64,000 nucleotides of DNA from Micromonospora sp. WMMD1120 (GTDB lineage: Bacteria; Actinomycetota; Actinomycetes; Mycobacteriales; Micromonosporaceae), in assembly GCF_029626235.1 (NCBI RefSeq), contig NZ_JARUBO010000005.1:714501-778500 (forward strand), written 5' to 3'. The notes below the pieces were generated by a model. That model saw only the letters and a list, made by a program, of their open reading frames with translations. It ran no database searches and was not told the origin of the DNA. This document shows positions 33,644-42,266 of this stretch, piece after piece (position 1 is the first letter of the stretch; each line of letters opens with the position of its first letter). A program made the position numbers and the translations under genes.

Positions 33644-34657
33644 TCACCGGTCCCGCACAGCGTGCCACTTCCGCAGGATCTCCGCCTCATCCGCCGGGTC
33701 GAGTCCACCCTGCCGGACGGCGTCCGGGTGCGCTGTCATCCAGGACGCGGTCGCCCGAACGGTGTCGGGCAACGGACGGATGACCAGCCCGGCGGCCACG
33801 GCGGCGGAGACGTCGCGGTCCATCAGACCGGCGGACTCCGGCAGGCGCACCCAGAGCGGCAGGGCCCGCTCGCCCCACCACTCGCGGACGTCGTGCGCCG
33901 TGAGGAAGTCCTGGTCGACCCAGGTGAGCAGCGGCTCGGCCACACCCAGGCCGGCGGCCACCCCGGCCAGCATCTCCGCCCGCGACATCGTCGGCCCGGT
34001 GCCGTCGTACGTGCCACCGAGCCGGACGGCGGCGGCGTGCAGCAGCCAACCGGCCAGATCCTCGGCGTCCACGAACTGCACCCGATCGGTCGGCGCTCCT
34101 GGAGCCAGCACCTCGCCACCGGCCGCCAACCGCCGCACCCAGTACGGGAAGCGGCCGCTGGAGTCCTCCGGGCCGACGAGCAACCCGGCGCGACAGATGA
34201 ACGAGCGATCCTCCCCGACCCGGTCCCGCACCATCTCCTCGATGCTGACCTTGCACTCGCCGTACCCGCTGAAGTCCGGGCCCGGCCCGTCCACGTCCGG
34301 CGCGGCGGGCGGCAACAGCGGCGTGTTCGACGTGGAGAGACCCGGGGTGGCGTGGTCGGCGTAGACCGAGATGGTGGACACGAAGGACCAGTGGGCAACC
34401 CGGTCGGCGAGCACGGCGAGCGCGTGGCGGGCGTGATTGATCTGGCGGGTCACGTCCACGACGGCGTCGAATCCCGTGTCGGCGAGCGGGCGGAGCGCGT
34501 CGGGGTCGTCCCGGTCCACCGGCACGAACCGGACCCCGGCCGGCGCGACGCCGGACACGCCCCGGGCGGCGCAGGTCACCTCGTGGCCCTGGGCGACGGC
34601 GAGCCGGGCCAACGCCCGGCCGAAGAACTGGGTGCCACCGAGAATGAGAATCCGCAT
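33644..34657 (-). CDS. NAD-dependent epimerase/dehydratase-like protein
   Basis: The 337-aa product is an extended short-chain dehydrogenase with a Rossmann start MRILILGGTQFFGRALARLAVAQGHEVTCAARG. The GGTxFxG loop is of the atypical type seen in RNA-binding or plant-type CSP41-like epimerases. Tyr in FSGYGECKVSIEEMV (YxxxK) is the probable catalytic residue, with an SFVSTISVYAD strand before it. The substrate is likely a sugar nucleotide but cannot be read. It is divergent from an SDR gene, with a conserved inverted repeat between them. Confidence 0.8.
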   Translation of the reverse strand: MRILILGGTQFFGRALARLAVAQGHEVTCAARGVSGVAPAGVRFVPVDRDDPDALRPLADTGFDAVVDVTRQINHARHALAVLADRVAHWSFVSTISVYADHATPGLSTSNTPLLPPAAPDVDGPGPDFSGYGECKVSIEEMVRDRVGEDRSFICRAGLLVGPEDSSGRFPYWVRRLAAGGEVLAPGAPTDRVQFVDAEDLAGWLLHAAAVRLGGTYDGTGPTMSRAEMLAGVAAGLGVAEPLLTWVDQDFLTAHDVREWWGERALPLWVRLPESAGLMDRDVSAAVAAGLVIRPLPDTVRATASWMTAHPDAVRQGGLDPADEAEILRKWHAVRDR

Positions 34658-34716
34658 CCGCCGATCCTGCACCCCGCATCCCCGAACAACCCCAGGGCTT
34701 AGCCGACAGCAGACCG

Positions 34717-34773
34717 TGATCATGAAGTTGTTGCCACTCGGCACGGCGTGTCTCGGCAACAACTTCATGATCA
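34717..34773. repeat. Inverted repeat of the TGATCATGAAGTT family, copy 3
   Basis: TGATCATGAAGTTGTTGCC (34717-34735) is exactly mirrored at 34755-34773. The 19-base loop contains ACGGCGTGTC, shared with copy 1. This copy lies between divergent genes, so it is not a terminator there. Confidence 0.9.
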
Positions 34774-34790
34774 ACGGGGAGAGTCCGGGG

Positions 34791-35483
34791 GTGGGAGAGA
34801 GCAGCGTTCTGGTTACCGGGGGGTCAGGCGGTTTGGGCGGGGCGGTGGTTGGCGCCTTCGCCGGGGCGGGGTGGCGGGTGGTCGTACCGCAGCGAACGGC
34901 CCGGCCCGGGTCGGGGCCGGCGGCGGACGACCTGGTCCGGGTGGTCGCGGACCTGGCCGAGCCGTCGGGCGCCGCGCGGGCGGTCGACGTCGCCGCCGGC
35001 GAGCCGGCCGCGCCGCTGCGGGCGGTGGTCAATCTGGTCGGGGGGTACGCCGGCGGCGGGCTGGTGCACGAGACGCCGGTCGAGGAGTTCGAGCGGATGT
35101 TCACCGTCAACCTCCGGCCGACCTACCTGGTCACCCAGGCGGCGCTGCCACACCTGGTGGCGGCCGGCGGTGGCGCTGTGGTCTGTGTCTCGTCCCGGGC
35201 GGCGCTGGCCCCGTTTCCCGGCGCGGCCGGCTACGTGGCGGCCAAGGCGGCGGTGCTGGCGTTCGCCAACGCGGTGGCCGTCGAGTACCGGTCCCGGAAC
35301 GTGCGCTGCAACACAGTGCTGCCCAGCGTCATCGACACCCCGGCGAACCGGGCGGCCCAGCCCGACGCCGACCACTCCCGCTGGGTGACCCCGGAGGAGA
35401 TCGCCCCGGTGGTCCGGTTCCTCGCGTCGGCGGACTCCGCGCCGACCAGCGGCGCCACCGTTCCGGTCTACGGGCGGGCCTGA
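34791..35483 (+). CDS. Short-chain dehydrogenase/reductase
   Basis: The 230-aa product is a classical SDR: cofactor loop VLVTGGSGGLGGAV, NLVGGYAGGG in place of the NNAG strand, catalytic Ser in CVSSRAAL and the YVAAK motif (Tyr and Lys). It ends with the C-terminal SGATVPVYGRA. It would reduce or oxidise a small alcohol or ketone with NAD(P)H. The GTG start at 34791 has GGGGAGAG upstream. Its 3' end overlaps the converging kinase gene by 16 bases. Confidence 0.9.
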   Translation: MGESSVLVTGGSGGLGGAVVGAFAGAGWRVVVPQRTARPGSGPAADDLVRVVADLAEPSGAARAVDVAAGEPAAPLRAVVNLVGGYAGGGLVHETPVEEFERMFTVNLRPTYLVTQAALPHLVAAGGGAVVCVSSRAALAPFPGAAGYVAAKAAVLAFANAVAVEYRSRNVRCNTVLPSVIDTPANRAAQPDADHSRWVTPEEIAPVVRFLASADSAPTSGATVPVYGRA

Positions 35484-36133
35484 GCCACCAACGGGCCGAC
35501 GTCGTCGCCGCCGCTCGGCGACGGCAGCCAGCCCACCAGGTGGGACTGGATCTGCTCGGTCACCTCCTCGGCCGGGCGGCCCGCGTCCACCAGCACGAAG
35601 GTCGGGTACTCGGGAAGCGTCCGGTAGGCGGTGTCCGCCGCCGTCAGCCAGCTCATCGTCTCGTGGTCGGTGCCGCGTTCCTCGATCCGCCGGTACGCCT
35701 CGGCGGGGTCGACGGAGAGCAGGAACGTCACCTGCGGTGTCGGGAACAGTCGGTAACCGGCCCTGGCGAGCCGCTCCCACCGTTGCCCGCCGTGCGCCCT
35801 GATGCTCGCGTACTGGCAGGCCGAGTACCGGTCCATGACCGCTGTCCGTCCGGTGATCAGGCAACTGACCAGCGCGAGGGCGATGGCGAGCCAGCGCAGC
35901 ACCGACTCCACGGCGAGGACGCCGTCGCGCCCGACGAGTCGTTGCGCGTCCGGCCGGCCCAGTCGGCGGGCGATCCGGCCGAGCCAGCGTCGCCCGCTGG
36001 CGTTGCGGCGGTAGGTGGCGGGGCGTCCGGCGGCGTTCAGCGCGTCGGCCAGCCGGTGCGCCTGGGTGGTCTTGCCTGAACCGTCGATGCCGATCAGGGC
36101 GACGGTGCGCAACCGGGCCCTCCGTCGTCGCAT
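35468..36133 (-). CDS. Thymidylate kinase-like P-loop kinase
   Basis: The 221-aa product has Walker A GIDGSGKTT near residue 15, an RYSACQYASIR segment after a DR motif (VMDRYSA) typical of dTMP kinases, and TFLLSVDPAEAYRRIEERGTDHE as lid-like region. A hydrophobic stretch (WLAIALALVSCLITG) in the middle is unusual for a housekeeping Tmk. It may instead phosphorylate a sugar-nucleotide precursor or belong to the polysaccharide-linked Tmk-like group. ATG 36133 was chosen because it directly precedes the P-loop unit. Confidence 0.75.
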   Translation of the reverse strand: MRRRRARLRTVALIGIDGSGKTTQAHRLADALNAAGRPATYRRNASGRRWLGRIARRLGRPDAQRLVGRDGVLAVESVLRWLAIALALVSCLITGRTAVMDRYSACQYASIRAHGGQRWERLARAGYRLFPTPQVTFLLSVDPAEAYRRIEERGTDHETMSWLTAADTAYRTLPEYPTFVLVDAGRPAEEVTEQIQSHLVGWLPSPSGGDDVGPLVAQARP

Positions 36134-36315
36134 CCCCGATGATCTGGCCACCCTCCACAGGTTATCCGAACGCCGCATACCCCCTGTCCGATTTGTGGGC
36201 CTTGATTCCGGTTGGCACCCGACCGCGACGCCGGGAGGTGTGGCCGACCGGAATGCCGGGTACCGGAGTTCGAAACCCAACCGCCGGTCCACCGATACGA
36301 CGACGGGAGATCCAG

Positions 36316-36900
36316 ATGGCTGAGCGCGGGGACGAGAGTCTGGTGCACACCCTGAAAAAGGTCGCCGCCGTGCTCAAGCAGTCCGAGATCCCGTTCGCCC
36401 TGGGCGGCAGCTTCGCCGTGTACGCCCACGGCGGCCACTCCAGCGAGCACGACGTCGACTTCCTGATCCGGGAGGTGGACGTCGAGCCGGCGTTGGAGGC
36501 GCTGGTGGCGGCCGGCTTCGTCGCCGAGCGGCCGCCGGAGGACTGGCTGGTGAAGGTCTTCGACGACGGCCGGATGGTCGACCTGATCCACCGCCCGATC
36601 GAGACCCCGGTGACCGAGGAGACGTTCGCCGACACCGTCATCCGGCCGGTGGACGCGATCCACATGCCGGTGCTCTCCGCCACCCAGCTGATGGTGCACA
36701 AACTGCTCAGCTTCTCCCAGCACTACTGCGACTTCGCCCGTGGCCTGCCGCTGGCCCGGTCACTGCGGGAGCAGATCGACTGGGAACGGGTACGCAAGGA
36801 GACGCAGCACTCGCCGTACGCCGAGGCGTTCCTGGTGCTGCTGGACCGGCTGGAGGTGGTGTCGGTAGCCGGCACCCAGCCAGGAGAGGGGACATCGTGA
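36316..36900 (+). CDS. Nucleotidyltransferase-like protein (NTP_transf_5 type)
   Basis: The 194-aa product has the minimal nucleotidyltransferase pattern: PFALGGSFAVYAHGGHSSEHDVDFLIREVDVE (GGS and D-x-D), then FDDGRMVDLIHRP and a helical C-terminus (SATQLMVHKLLSFSQHYCDFARGLPLARSLREQIDWERV). Such proteins occur in polysaccharide clusters and as antitoxin/toxin halves, but no partner of MNT/HEPN type is seen. ATG 36316 has GGGAGATCC upstream. It is followed by a BON protein with a GTGA overlap and then a phosphoesterase. Confidence 0.8.
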   Translation: MAERGDESLVHTLKKVAAVLKQSEIPFALGGSFAVYAHGGHSSEHDVDFLIREVDVEPALEALVAAGFVAERPPEDWLVKVFDDGRMVDLIHRPIETPVTEETFADTVIRPVDAIHMPVLSATQLMVHKLLSFSQHYCDFARGLPLARSLREQIDWERVRKETQHSPYAEAFLVLLDRLEVVSVAGTQPGEGTS

Positions 36901-37172
36901 CCCACGATCGCGACATCGACACCGCGCCGCCGGACGAGTACGTCGAGGCCGAGATCCAGCGGCTGCTCGCCGAGGACCCGGCCGTGGCCGAGCAGGGGAT
37001 CACAGTGGTCCGCCGGGAGAGCACCCTCGTGCTGTACGGCGAGGTGGAGAGCCCGCACCGACGGGAGGAGATCCTGCGTCGGGTGGCCGAACGTTTCCCG
37101 GACGTGCCGATCACCAGCGATATCGGGGTGATCCGCGTCCAGGCGCCCACGGAGATCGAGCAACTGCCCTGA
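36897..37172 (+). CDS. BON-domain small protein
   Basis: The 91-aa product carries a BON-like fold: VEAEIQRLLAEDPAVAEQGITVVRRESTLVLYGEVESPHRREEILRRVAERFPDVPITSDIGVI. BON domains bind phospholipid or other ligands and usually occur in envelope-stress proteins. No signal peptide is present, so this one is cytoplasmic. GTG 36897 overlaps the preceding stop by four bases. It stands between a nucleotidyltransferase and a metallophosphoesterase gene, and the three probably form one operon. Confidence 0.75.
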   Translation: MTHDRDIDTAPPDEYVEAEIQRLLAEDPAVAEQGITVVRRESTLVLYGEVESPHRREEILRRVAERFPDVPITSDIGVIRVQAPTEIEQLP

Positions 37173-37182
37173 GGGAGGTTTC

Positions 37183-37959
37183 ATGGTGATCCGGATCGCC
37201 GCCGTGGGCGACGTGCATCTGGACCAGGACGTGGTCGGGCGGTTCCGGCCGGCGTTGGAGGAGCTGCCGGAGTGCGCCGACGTGCTGCTGCTGGCCGGGG
37301 ACCTGACCCGGCACGGCACCGAGGCCGAGGCGCGCTGCGTGGCGGAGGAGTTCGGCGGGTTGGCGGTGCCGGTGGTGACGGTGCTCGGCAACCACGACCA
37401 CCAGTGCGACCAGGTGCCGCAGGTGGTCAAGGTGCTCCAGGACGCGGGCATCACAGTGCTGGAGGGCAACGGCGTCGTCCTGGACTGCGCCGGCGGCCGG
37501 CTGGGCATCGCCGGCGTCAAGGGCTTCGGCGGCGGGTTCGCCGGGCGGTGCGCGAGCGACTTCGGCGAGCCGGAGATGAAGTCCTTCGTCCGCACCACCA
37601 CCGAGAGCGCGGACAGCCTGGGCGCCGCGCTGCGTTCGCTGGACTGCGACCTGCTCGTCGCCCTCACCCACTACGCGCCGGTGCCGGACACGCTGGTCGG
37701 CGAGCCACTGGAGATCTACCCCTTCCTCGGCTCGTACCAGCTGGGTCAGGCGATCGACTCCGCGCCCACCGCGCTTGCCCTGCACGGGCACGCGCACGCC
37801 GGCAGCGAGCGCGGCACGACCCCCGGCGGGGTTCGGGTCCGCAACGTGGCGCACCCGGTGATCAAGCAGGCGTACAGCGTCTTCCACGTGGGCGATCAAC
37901 TCGAGACCGACCAGGTTTCCCCGATCGGTTCGTCGGGTATTCAGCGGCCATGGAGCTGA
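37183..37959 (+). CDS. Calcineurin-like metallophosphoesterase
   Basis: The 258-aa product has the full metal-binding set: AVGDVHLDQD, LLLAGDLTRHG, VTVLGNHDHQ, THYAP and LHGHAHAGSERG. It hydrolyses a phosphomonoester or phosphodiester with two metal ions. Substrate is unknown. It follows the BON gene by 10 bases (operon) with GAGGGAGG upstream of its ATG. Its last codons overlap the start of the next small membrane-protein gene, in another frame. Confidence 0.92.
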   Translation: MVIRIAAVGDVHLDQDVVGRFRPALEELPECADVLLLAGDLTRHGTEAEARCVAEEFGGLAVPVVTVLGNHDHQCDQVPQVVKVLQDAGITVLEGNGVVLDCAGGRLGIAGVKGFGGGFAGRCASDFGEPEMKSFVRTTTESADSLGAALRSLDCDLLVALTHYAPVPDTLVGEPLEIYPFLGSYQLGQAIDSAPTALALHGHAHAGSERGTTPGGVRVRNVAHPVIKQAYSVFHVGDQLETDQVSPIGSSGIQRPWS

Positions 37960-38093
37960 TTCTCTGGATTCTCGCAGTCGTACTCGTGGTCGCCGGCATT
38001 CTCGCGCTGTTCCGCCGGCAGATCCTGTGGGGCATCGTCCTCATCGTCGTCGGGCTGTTGGTCGGCCCGGGTGGCGTCAGCATCTTCAATTGA
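37950..38093 (+). CDS. GPGG-motif small transmembrane protein (47 aa)
   Basis: The 47-aa product MELILWILAVVLVVAGILALFRR... has two membrane segments around a short basic turn and ends GLLVGPGGVSIFN. The final GPGG is the signature of a small actinobacterial membrane protein family. TATTCA ends 6 bases before the ATG, so it may have its own leaderless promoter even though it overlaps the phosphoesterase 3' end by 10 bases. The function is unknown. Confidence 0.75.
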   Translation: MELILWILAVVLVVAGILALFRRQILWGIVLIVVGLLVGPGGVSIFN

Positions 38094-38162
38094 CCTCCGC
38101 ACCACATAACCGCACCGGGACCCGCCGGGGTCGCCGCGACCGGAGCTTCGTCCTCCCGACAG

Positions 38163-38191
38163 AAGCACCGGCCGCAGCGGCCCCGGCGCTT
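38163..38191 (+). terminator. Probable hairpin terminator
   Basis: AAGCACCGG pairs with CCGGCGCTT with one mismatch, with an inner CCGC/GCGG stem, followed by TTTCG. It lies 70 bases after the small membrane protein. Confidence 0.6.
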
Positions 38192-38238
38192 TCGTCGTGC
38201 CAGGTTTGCGTTCCCGCCCCCGCGGAAATATCTCGACC

Positions 38239-38733
38239 ATGAAGACATCTCGGGAGGCGCCGGCCGCGACCGGCCGACGGACCTGGTGGGCCCTCGCCGG
38301 CTTCGCGGCGGCGGTCTTCGTGGCGGCCGCCATCGGCGGCCTGGGCGTGCAGGGCACCACCGAGGAGTACGCGAACCTGCGACAGCCCGGCTGGGCGCCA
38401 CCCTCGTGGCTGTTCGGCCCGGTCTGGTCGCTGCTCTACGCGCTGATCGCGGTGGCCGGTTGGCTGGTGTGGCGCCGGGTCGGCTTCTCCCCCGCCCTCT
38501 GGGCCTGGACCGCCCAACTGGTCCTCAACGCGATCTGGACGCCGCTCTTCTTCGGCGCGGGGCAGTACGGGCTCGCGTTCGCCGAGATCGTGGTGATGTG
38601 GCTGGCGATCGGGCTCACCGTGGTGCTGTTCGCCAGGGTGTCCCGGGTCGCGGCGGCGCTGCTGCTGCCCTACTGGGCCTGGGTCACCTTCGCCGCCGCG
38701 CTGAACCTGTCGATCTGGCGGCTGAACGCCTGA
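38239..38733 (+). CDS. tspO: TspO/MBR family protein
   Basis: The 164-aa product has five membrane segments and the aromatic-rich TspO signature: YANLRQPGWAPPSWLFGPVWSLLYALIAVAGWLVW, WTAQLVLNAIWTPLFFGAG and PYWAWVTFAAALNLSIWRLN. TspO binds porphyrins and sterols and is tied to oxidative-stress control. Length and all conserved Trp/Pro residues are normal. ATG 38239 begins the basic N-terminus; an in-frame start at 38197 would add 14 residues. Confidence 0.95.
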   Translation: MKTSREAPAATGRRTWWALAGFAAAVFVAAAIGGLGVQGTTEEYANLRQPGWAPPSWLFGPVWSLLYALIAVAGWLVWRRVGFSPALWAWTAQLVLNAIWTPLFFGAGQYGLAFAEIVVMWLAIGLTVVLFARVSRVAAALLLPYWAWVTFAAALNLSIWRLNA

Positions 38734-38776
38734 CCGACGGTGGCCCCGCACACCGGGAACCACCGCCGGCCTCCGC

Positions 38777-39550
38777 TCAGCAGCGGGGGACGTTCGGGAT
38801 ATAGCCGTCGTGACCGGTGTAGACGTACGCGTCGGCGATGTACCGGCCACTGCCGATCCGGTCCCAGATCGAGCTGGTGCCGAACGTGCCGGTGACCGAG
38901 GTGCCGCTGGTCTGGCACGCGATGGTCACCCGGGTGCCGTCGGCGACGGTGCCCACCGAGGCGTACCCGGTGCCGGGCCCGGAGCGGACGGTCAGTGGCG
39001 TGCCGCTGGTGTCGACGGTGCCGTTGCCGCTGCCCGAGGAGCACCCGTTGCCGCTGGTGTAGCTCTTGGTGCCCCAGTACAGCGCCAGGGTGCCGTTGAA
39101 GCGGACCTGGATGTCGGCGCCGTTGAGGCGCTGCTCGTAGTGCAGGTGCGGGCCGGTGGAGCCGCCGGTGCTGCCGACCCAGCCGATCACCTTGCCGTAG
39201 CCGACGGTCTGCCCGACCGAGACGTTGAAGCCGCTGAGGTGCGCGTAGTACGTGCTGTAACCGCCCCCGTGGTTGATTCGGACATATTTGCCATAACTGG
39301 TGCCGCCGAGGTCGGTCACCCGGTCGACGGTCCCCGGGGCACTGGCGACCACCGGGTCGCCCTGGTCGTCGGTGCGGTTGAAGTCGACGGCGTACGCCGG
39401 GCTGTGGTCCGACCGGGTCTGCCCGGACCAGGTCTGTCCGCACGGGAACGGCACCTTGAAGGTCGGCGCGGCCAGTGCCGGACTCGCCGGCACCAGTGTT
39501 CCCCCGACGAGCAGACCCGTCACCAGCAGGCTCATCCACCGCTTACGCAT
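38777..39550 (-). CDS. Secreted M23 (lysostaphin-type) peptidase with SH3 domain
   Basis: The 257-aa product has a signal peptide (MRKRWMSLLVTGLLVGGTLVPASPALA), then an M23 domain with the zinc ligands His49 and Asp56 (HSPAYAVDF), His104 (YYAHL) and His135/His137 (PHLHYE), and a C-terminal bacterial SH3 domain (TPLTVRSGPGTGYASVGTVADGTRVTIACQTSG...). It cleaves peptide cross-bridges in cell walls. AGGAGGAG lies before the ATG. It is divergent from the sugar-importer operon. Confidence 0.92.
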   Translation of the reverse strand: MRKRWMSLLVTGLLVGGTLVPASPALAAPTFKVPFPCGQTWSGQTRSDHSPAYAVDFNRTDDQGDPVVASAPGTVDRVTDLGGTSYGKYVRINHGGGYSTYYAHLSGFNVSVGQTVGYGKVIGWVGSTGGSTGPHLHYEQRLNGADIQVRFNGTLALYWGTKSYTSGNGCSSGSGNGTVDTSGTPLTVRSGPGTGYASVGTVADGTRVTIACQTSGTSVTGTFGTSSIWDRIGSGRYIADAYVYTGHDGYIPNVPRC

Positions 39551-39717
39551 ACAGCTCCTCCTATGTCGAAAACCTTCGATGAGGTTGCTACAGCCTGACA
39601 GATATCGCCAATCTTCGAAAGAGTCCCCCGCGCGGCCCGCCAGAGCGCTCACCAGGCAACTCCGAGGTTTCCGGATTGTTACTCGCTCGTGTCTGGCAGG
39701 GGGTGGACCGAACCGGA

Positions 39718-39731
39718 TGCAAGCGCTTACA
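39718..39731. promoter_or_regulatory. LacI-family operator upstream of the alpha-glucoside importer
   Basis: TGCAAGCGCTTACA has the AAGCGCTT core of LacI-family operators, with flanking TGC/ACA almost symmetric. It lies 70 bases before the binding-protein gene and the cognate LacI-type regulator gene is three genes downstream. Confidence 0.7.
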
Positions 39732-39801
39732 TGTGTGCACGCCCAATCGGACCGGCGACGGGTCACCAGCAGAGACCGCGCCGGCTAGGAAGGAGGACGG
39801 C

Positions 39802-41148
39802 ATGGCGGTCTTCACCAGACCACGCCAGGCCTTCGTGATCGCCGGTGCACTCGGGCTGGCGCTCAGCGCCACCGCCTGTGGCACCGGTAACGACAAGAAG
39901 AGCGACAAGGCAGGCTCCGCGGAGTGCGCCGCGTACGAGAAGTACGAGGGCAACGACGGCAAGAAGGTCTCCATCTACGCGTCCATCCGTGACGCCGAGG
40001 CCGACCTGCTGGAGCGGTCGTGGTCGCAGTTCACCGACTGCACCGGCATCGAGATCGCCTACGAGGGCAGCGGTGAGTTCGAGGCGCAGCTCCCGGTCCG
40101 CGTCGACGGCGGCAACGCGCCGGACATCGCCTTCGTGCCCCAGCCGGGCCTGGTGAAGCGGTTCGCCGACGCCGGCAAGCTCAAGCAGCTCGGCGCCGAC
40201 ACCAAGGCGCTCGCCGAGCAGAACATGCCGGCCGACTGGCTGAAGTACGGCACCGTCAACGGGACGCTCTACGGCGTGCCGCTCGGCGCCAACGTGAAGT
40301 CGTTCGTCTGGTACTCGCCGAAGACGTTCACGGAGAAGGGCTGGGAGGTCCCGCAGACCTGGGACCAGCTCATCGCCCTGAGCGACAAGATCGCCGCCAG
40401 CGGCATGAAGCCGTGGTGCGTGGGCGTCGAGTCCGGTGACGCCACCGGTTGGCCGGCCACCGACTGGATCGAGGACGTGATCCTGCGGACCCAGGGTCCC
40501 GAGGTCTACGACCAGTGGACCACCCACAGCATCCCGTTCAACGACCCGAGGATCGTCGACGCGGTGGACCGCGCCGGCAGCATCCTCAAGAACGACAAGT
40601 ACGTCAACGGCGGCTTCGGCGGCGTCAAGAGCATCACCACCACCGCCTTCCAGGAGGCGGGCCTGCCGGTGACCACCGGCAAGTGTGCGATGCACCGTCA
40701 GGCGTCGTTCTACGCCAACCAGTTCCCCGAGGGCACCAAGGTGGCCCAGGACGGCGACGCGTTCGCCTTCTACTTCCCGACCATCGACCCGGCCAAGGGC
40801 AAGCCGGTGCTGGGCGCGGGCGAGTTCGTCGTCGCCTACGCCGACCGTCCCGAGGTCCAGGCGGTGCAGACCTACCTCGCCTCCGCCGAGTACGTGAACA
40901 GCCGCGCGAAGCTCGGCAACTGGGTCACGGCGAACAACAAGCTGGACATCGCCAACGTGGCCAGCCCGATCGACAAGCTCTCCGTCCAGATCCTCCAGGA
41001 CAAGACGGGCACCTTCCGCTTCGACGGATCCGACCTCATGCCGGCCGCCGTCGGCGCGGGGACGTTCTGGAAGGGCATGGTCGACTGGCTGAACGGCAAG
41101 CAGACCGCTCCGGTGCTCCAGGGCATCGAGAGCAGCTGGCCTAAGTGA
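39802..41148 (+). CDS. Alpha-glucoside ABC transporter, substrate-binding lipoprotein
   Basis: The 448-aa product has a lipoprotein signal (lipobox ATAC, Cys26) and a family 1 extracellular solute-binding fold (VSIYASIRDAEADLLERSWSQFTDCTGIEIAYEGSGEFEAQLPVRVDGG...PDIAFVPQPGLVKRFA). It captures an oligosaccharide for the two downstream permeases. No ATPase gene is present; MsiK-type shared ATPases are usual in actinomycetes. AAGGAGGAC precedes the ATG. Judging by the neighbouring GH13 enzyme, the substrate is probably an alpha-glucoside such as maltose or trehalose (inference). Confidence 0.92.
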   Translation: MAVFTRPRQAFVIAGALGLALSATACGTGNDKKSDKAGSAECAAYEKYEGNDGKKVSIYASIRDAEADLLERSWSQFTDCTGIEIAYEGSGEFEAQLPVRVDGGNAPDIAFVPQPGLVKRFADAGKLKQLGADTKALAEQNMPADWLKYGTVNGTLYGVPLGANVKSFVWYSPKTFTEKGWEVPQTWDQLIALSDKIAASGMKPWCVGVESGDATGWPATDWIEDVILRTQGPEVYDQWTTHSIPFNDPRIVDAVDRAGSILKNDKYVNGGFGGVKSITTTAFQEAGLPVTTGKCAMHRQASFYANQFPEGTKVAQDGDAFAFYFPTIDPAKGKPVLGAGEFVVAYADRPEVQAVQTYLASAEYVNSRAKLGNWVTANNKLDIANVASPIDKLSVQILQDKTGTFRFDGSDLMPAAVGAGTFWKGMVDWLNGKQTAPVLQGIESSWPK

Positions 41149-41218
41149 TCCCGGCGGTGGCCCGGTCCGCGTGCGCGGGCCGGGCCACCGGCCGCCGTGG
41201 ACCCGAGAGGGAGGGTTG

Positions 41219-42265
41219 ATGGAGTTCGACTTCGCCGATGAGCAGCCGAAGCTCCTCATGCTGATGTACGGGCTGGTCGCCTTCGTGCTGGTGGTGGGCG
41301 GTCTGCTCCTGCTGCTCGACGTGGTGCCGGCCTGGTTCGCCAGGCGACGGGAGGCGCAGCTCGTCGCCGCCTCCACGAGTGGAGCTCCACTCACCCGCCG
41401 ACCCCGACAGCGGGAGGGGCTCTTCGCGCTGTTCTTCCTGCTGCCGACGCTGCTGCTGCTCACCGTCGGTCTGGTCGTTCCGGCCATCCGTACCCTGCTG
41501 CTCTCCCTGATGAACGGGAGCAGCACCGAATGGGTGGGGCTGCGCAACTACGGCTTCCTGTTCTCCGACGACGCGATGCTCCGGGTCCTGATCAACACCC
41601 TGGTCTGGGTCCTGCTGGTGCCGTTGGTGGCGACCGCGTTCGGCCTGATCTACGCCGTTATGGTGGACAAGGCCCGGTTCGAGGCGGTGGCCAAGTCACT
41701 GATCTTCCTGCCGATGGCGATCTCGTTCGTCGGCGCGAGCATCATCTGGAAGTTCGTCTACGCCTACCGCGGCGAGGGCGACCAGATCGGTCTGCTCAAC
41801 CAGATCGTCGTCAGCCTGGGCGGCGAGCCGAAGCAGTGGCTGCTCGAGTCACCGCTCAACACGCTCCTGCTGATCGTCATCATGGTGTGGATCCAGGCCG
41901 GTTTCGCGATGGTGGTGCTCTCCGCGGCGATCAAGGCGATCCCCGCCGACATCGTCGAGGCCGCCCGGCTCGACGGGGTCAGCCCGTGGCAGATGTTCTG
42001 GCAGATCACCATGCCGAGCATCCGGCCGGCGCTGATCGTCGTGATGGTGACGCTCACCATCGCCACGCTCAAGGTCTTCGACATCGTCCGGACCTCGACC
42101 AACGGCAACTACGACACCAGCGTGATCGCCAGCGAGATGTACAACCAGGCCTTCCGGTACGGCCAGAACGGGCAGGGCTCCGCGCTCGCGGTCTTCCTCT
42201 TCATCCTGGTCATCCCGGTCGTGATCTACCAGATCCGCAACCTCCGTCAGCAGCGGGAGGGCTGA
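41219..42265 (+). CDS. ABC transporter permease, MalF type
   Basis: The 348-aa product has an extra N-terminal membrane segment (LMYGLVAFVLVVGGLLLLLDVV), then the MalF-like block with the EAA loop EAARLDGVSPWQMFWQITMPSI, which docks to the ATPase. About seven membrane segments are visible. Its partner is the next gene. GAGAGGGAGGG precedes the ATG at 41219. Confidence 0.93.
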   Translation: MEFDFADEQPKLLMLMYGLVAFVLVVGGLLLLLDVVPAWFARRREAQLVAASTSGAPLTRRPRQREGLFALFFLLPTLLLLTVGLVVPAIRTLLLSLMNGSSTEWVGLRNYGFLFSDDAMLRVLINTLVWVLLVPLVATAFGLIYAVMVDKARFEAVAKSLIFLPMAISFVGASIIWKFVYAYRGEGDQIGLLNQIVVSLGGEPKQWLLESPLNTLLLIVIMVWIQAGFAMVVLSAAIKAIPADIVEAARLDGVSPWQMFWQITMPSIRPALIVVMVTLTIATLKVFDIVRTSTNGNYDTSVIASEMYNQAFRYGQNGQGSALAVFLFILVIPVVIYQIRNLRQQREG

Positions 42266-42266
42266 G

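Noticed and set aside
39763..41547. A 594-codon minus-strand frame opposite the binding-protein gene
   Set aside because: The plus-strand lipoprotein has a lipobox and solute-binding motifs, while the antisense frame has none.
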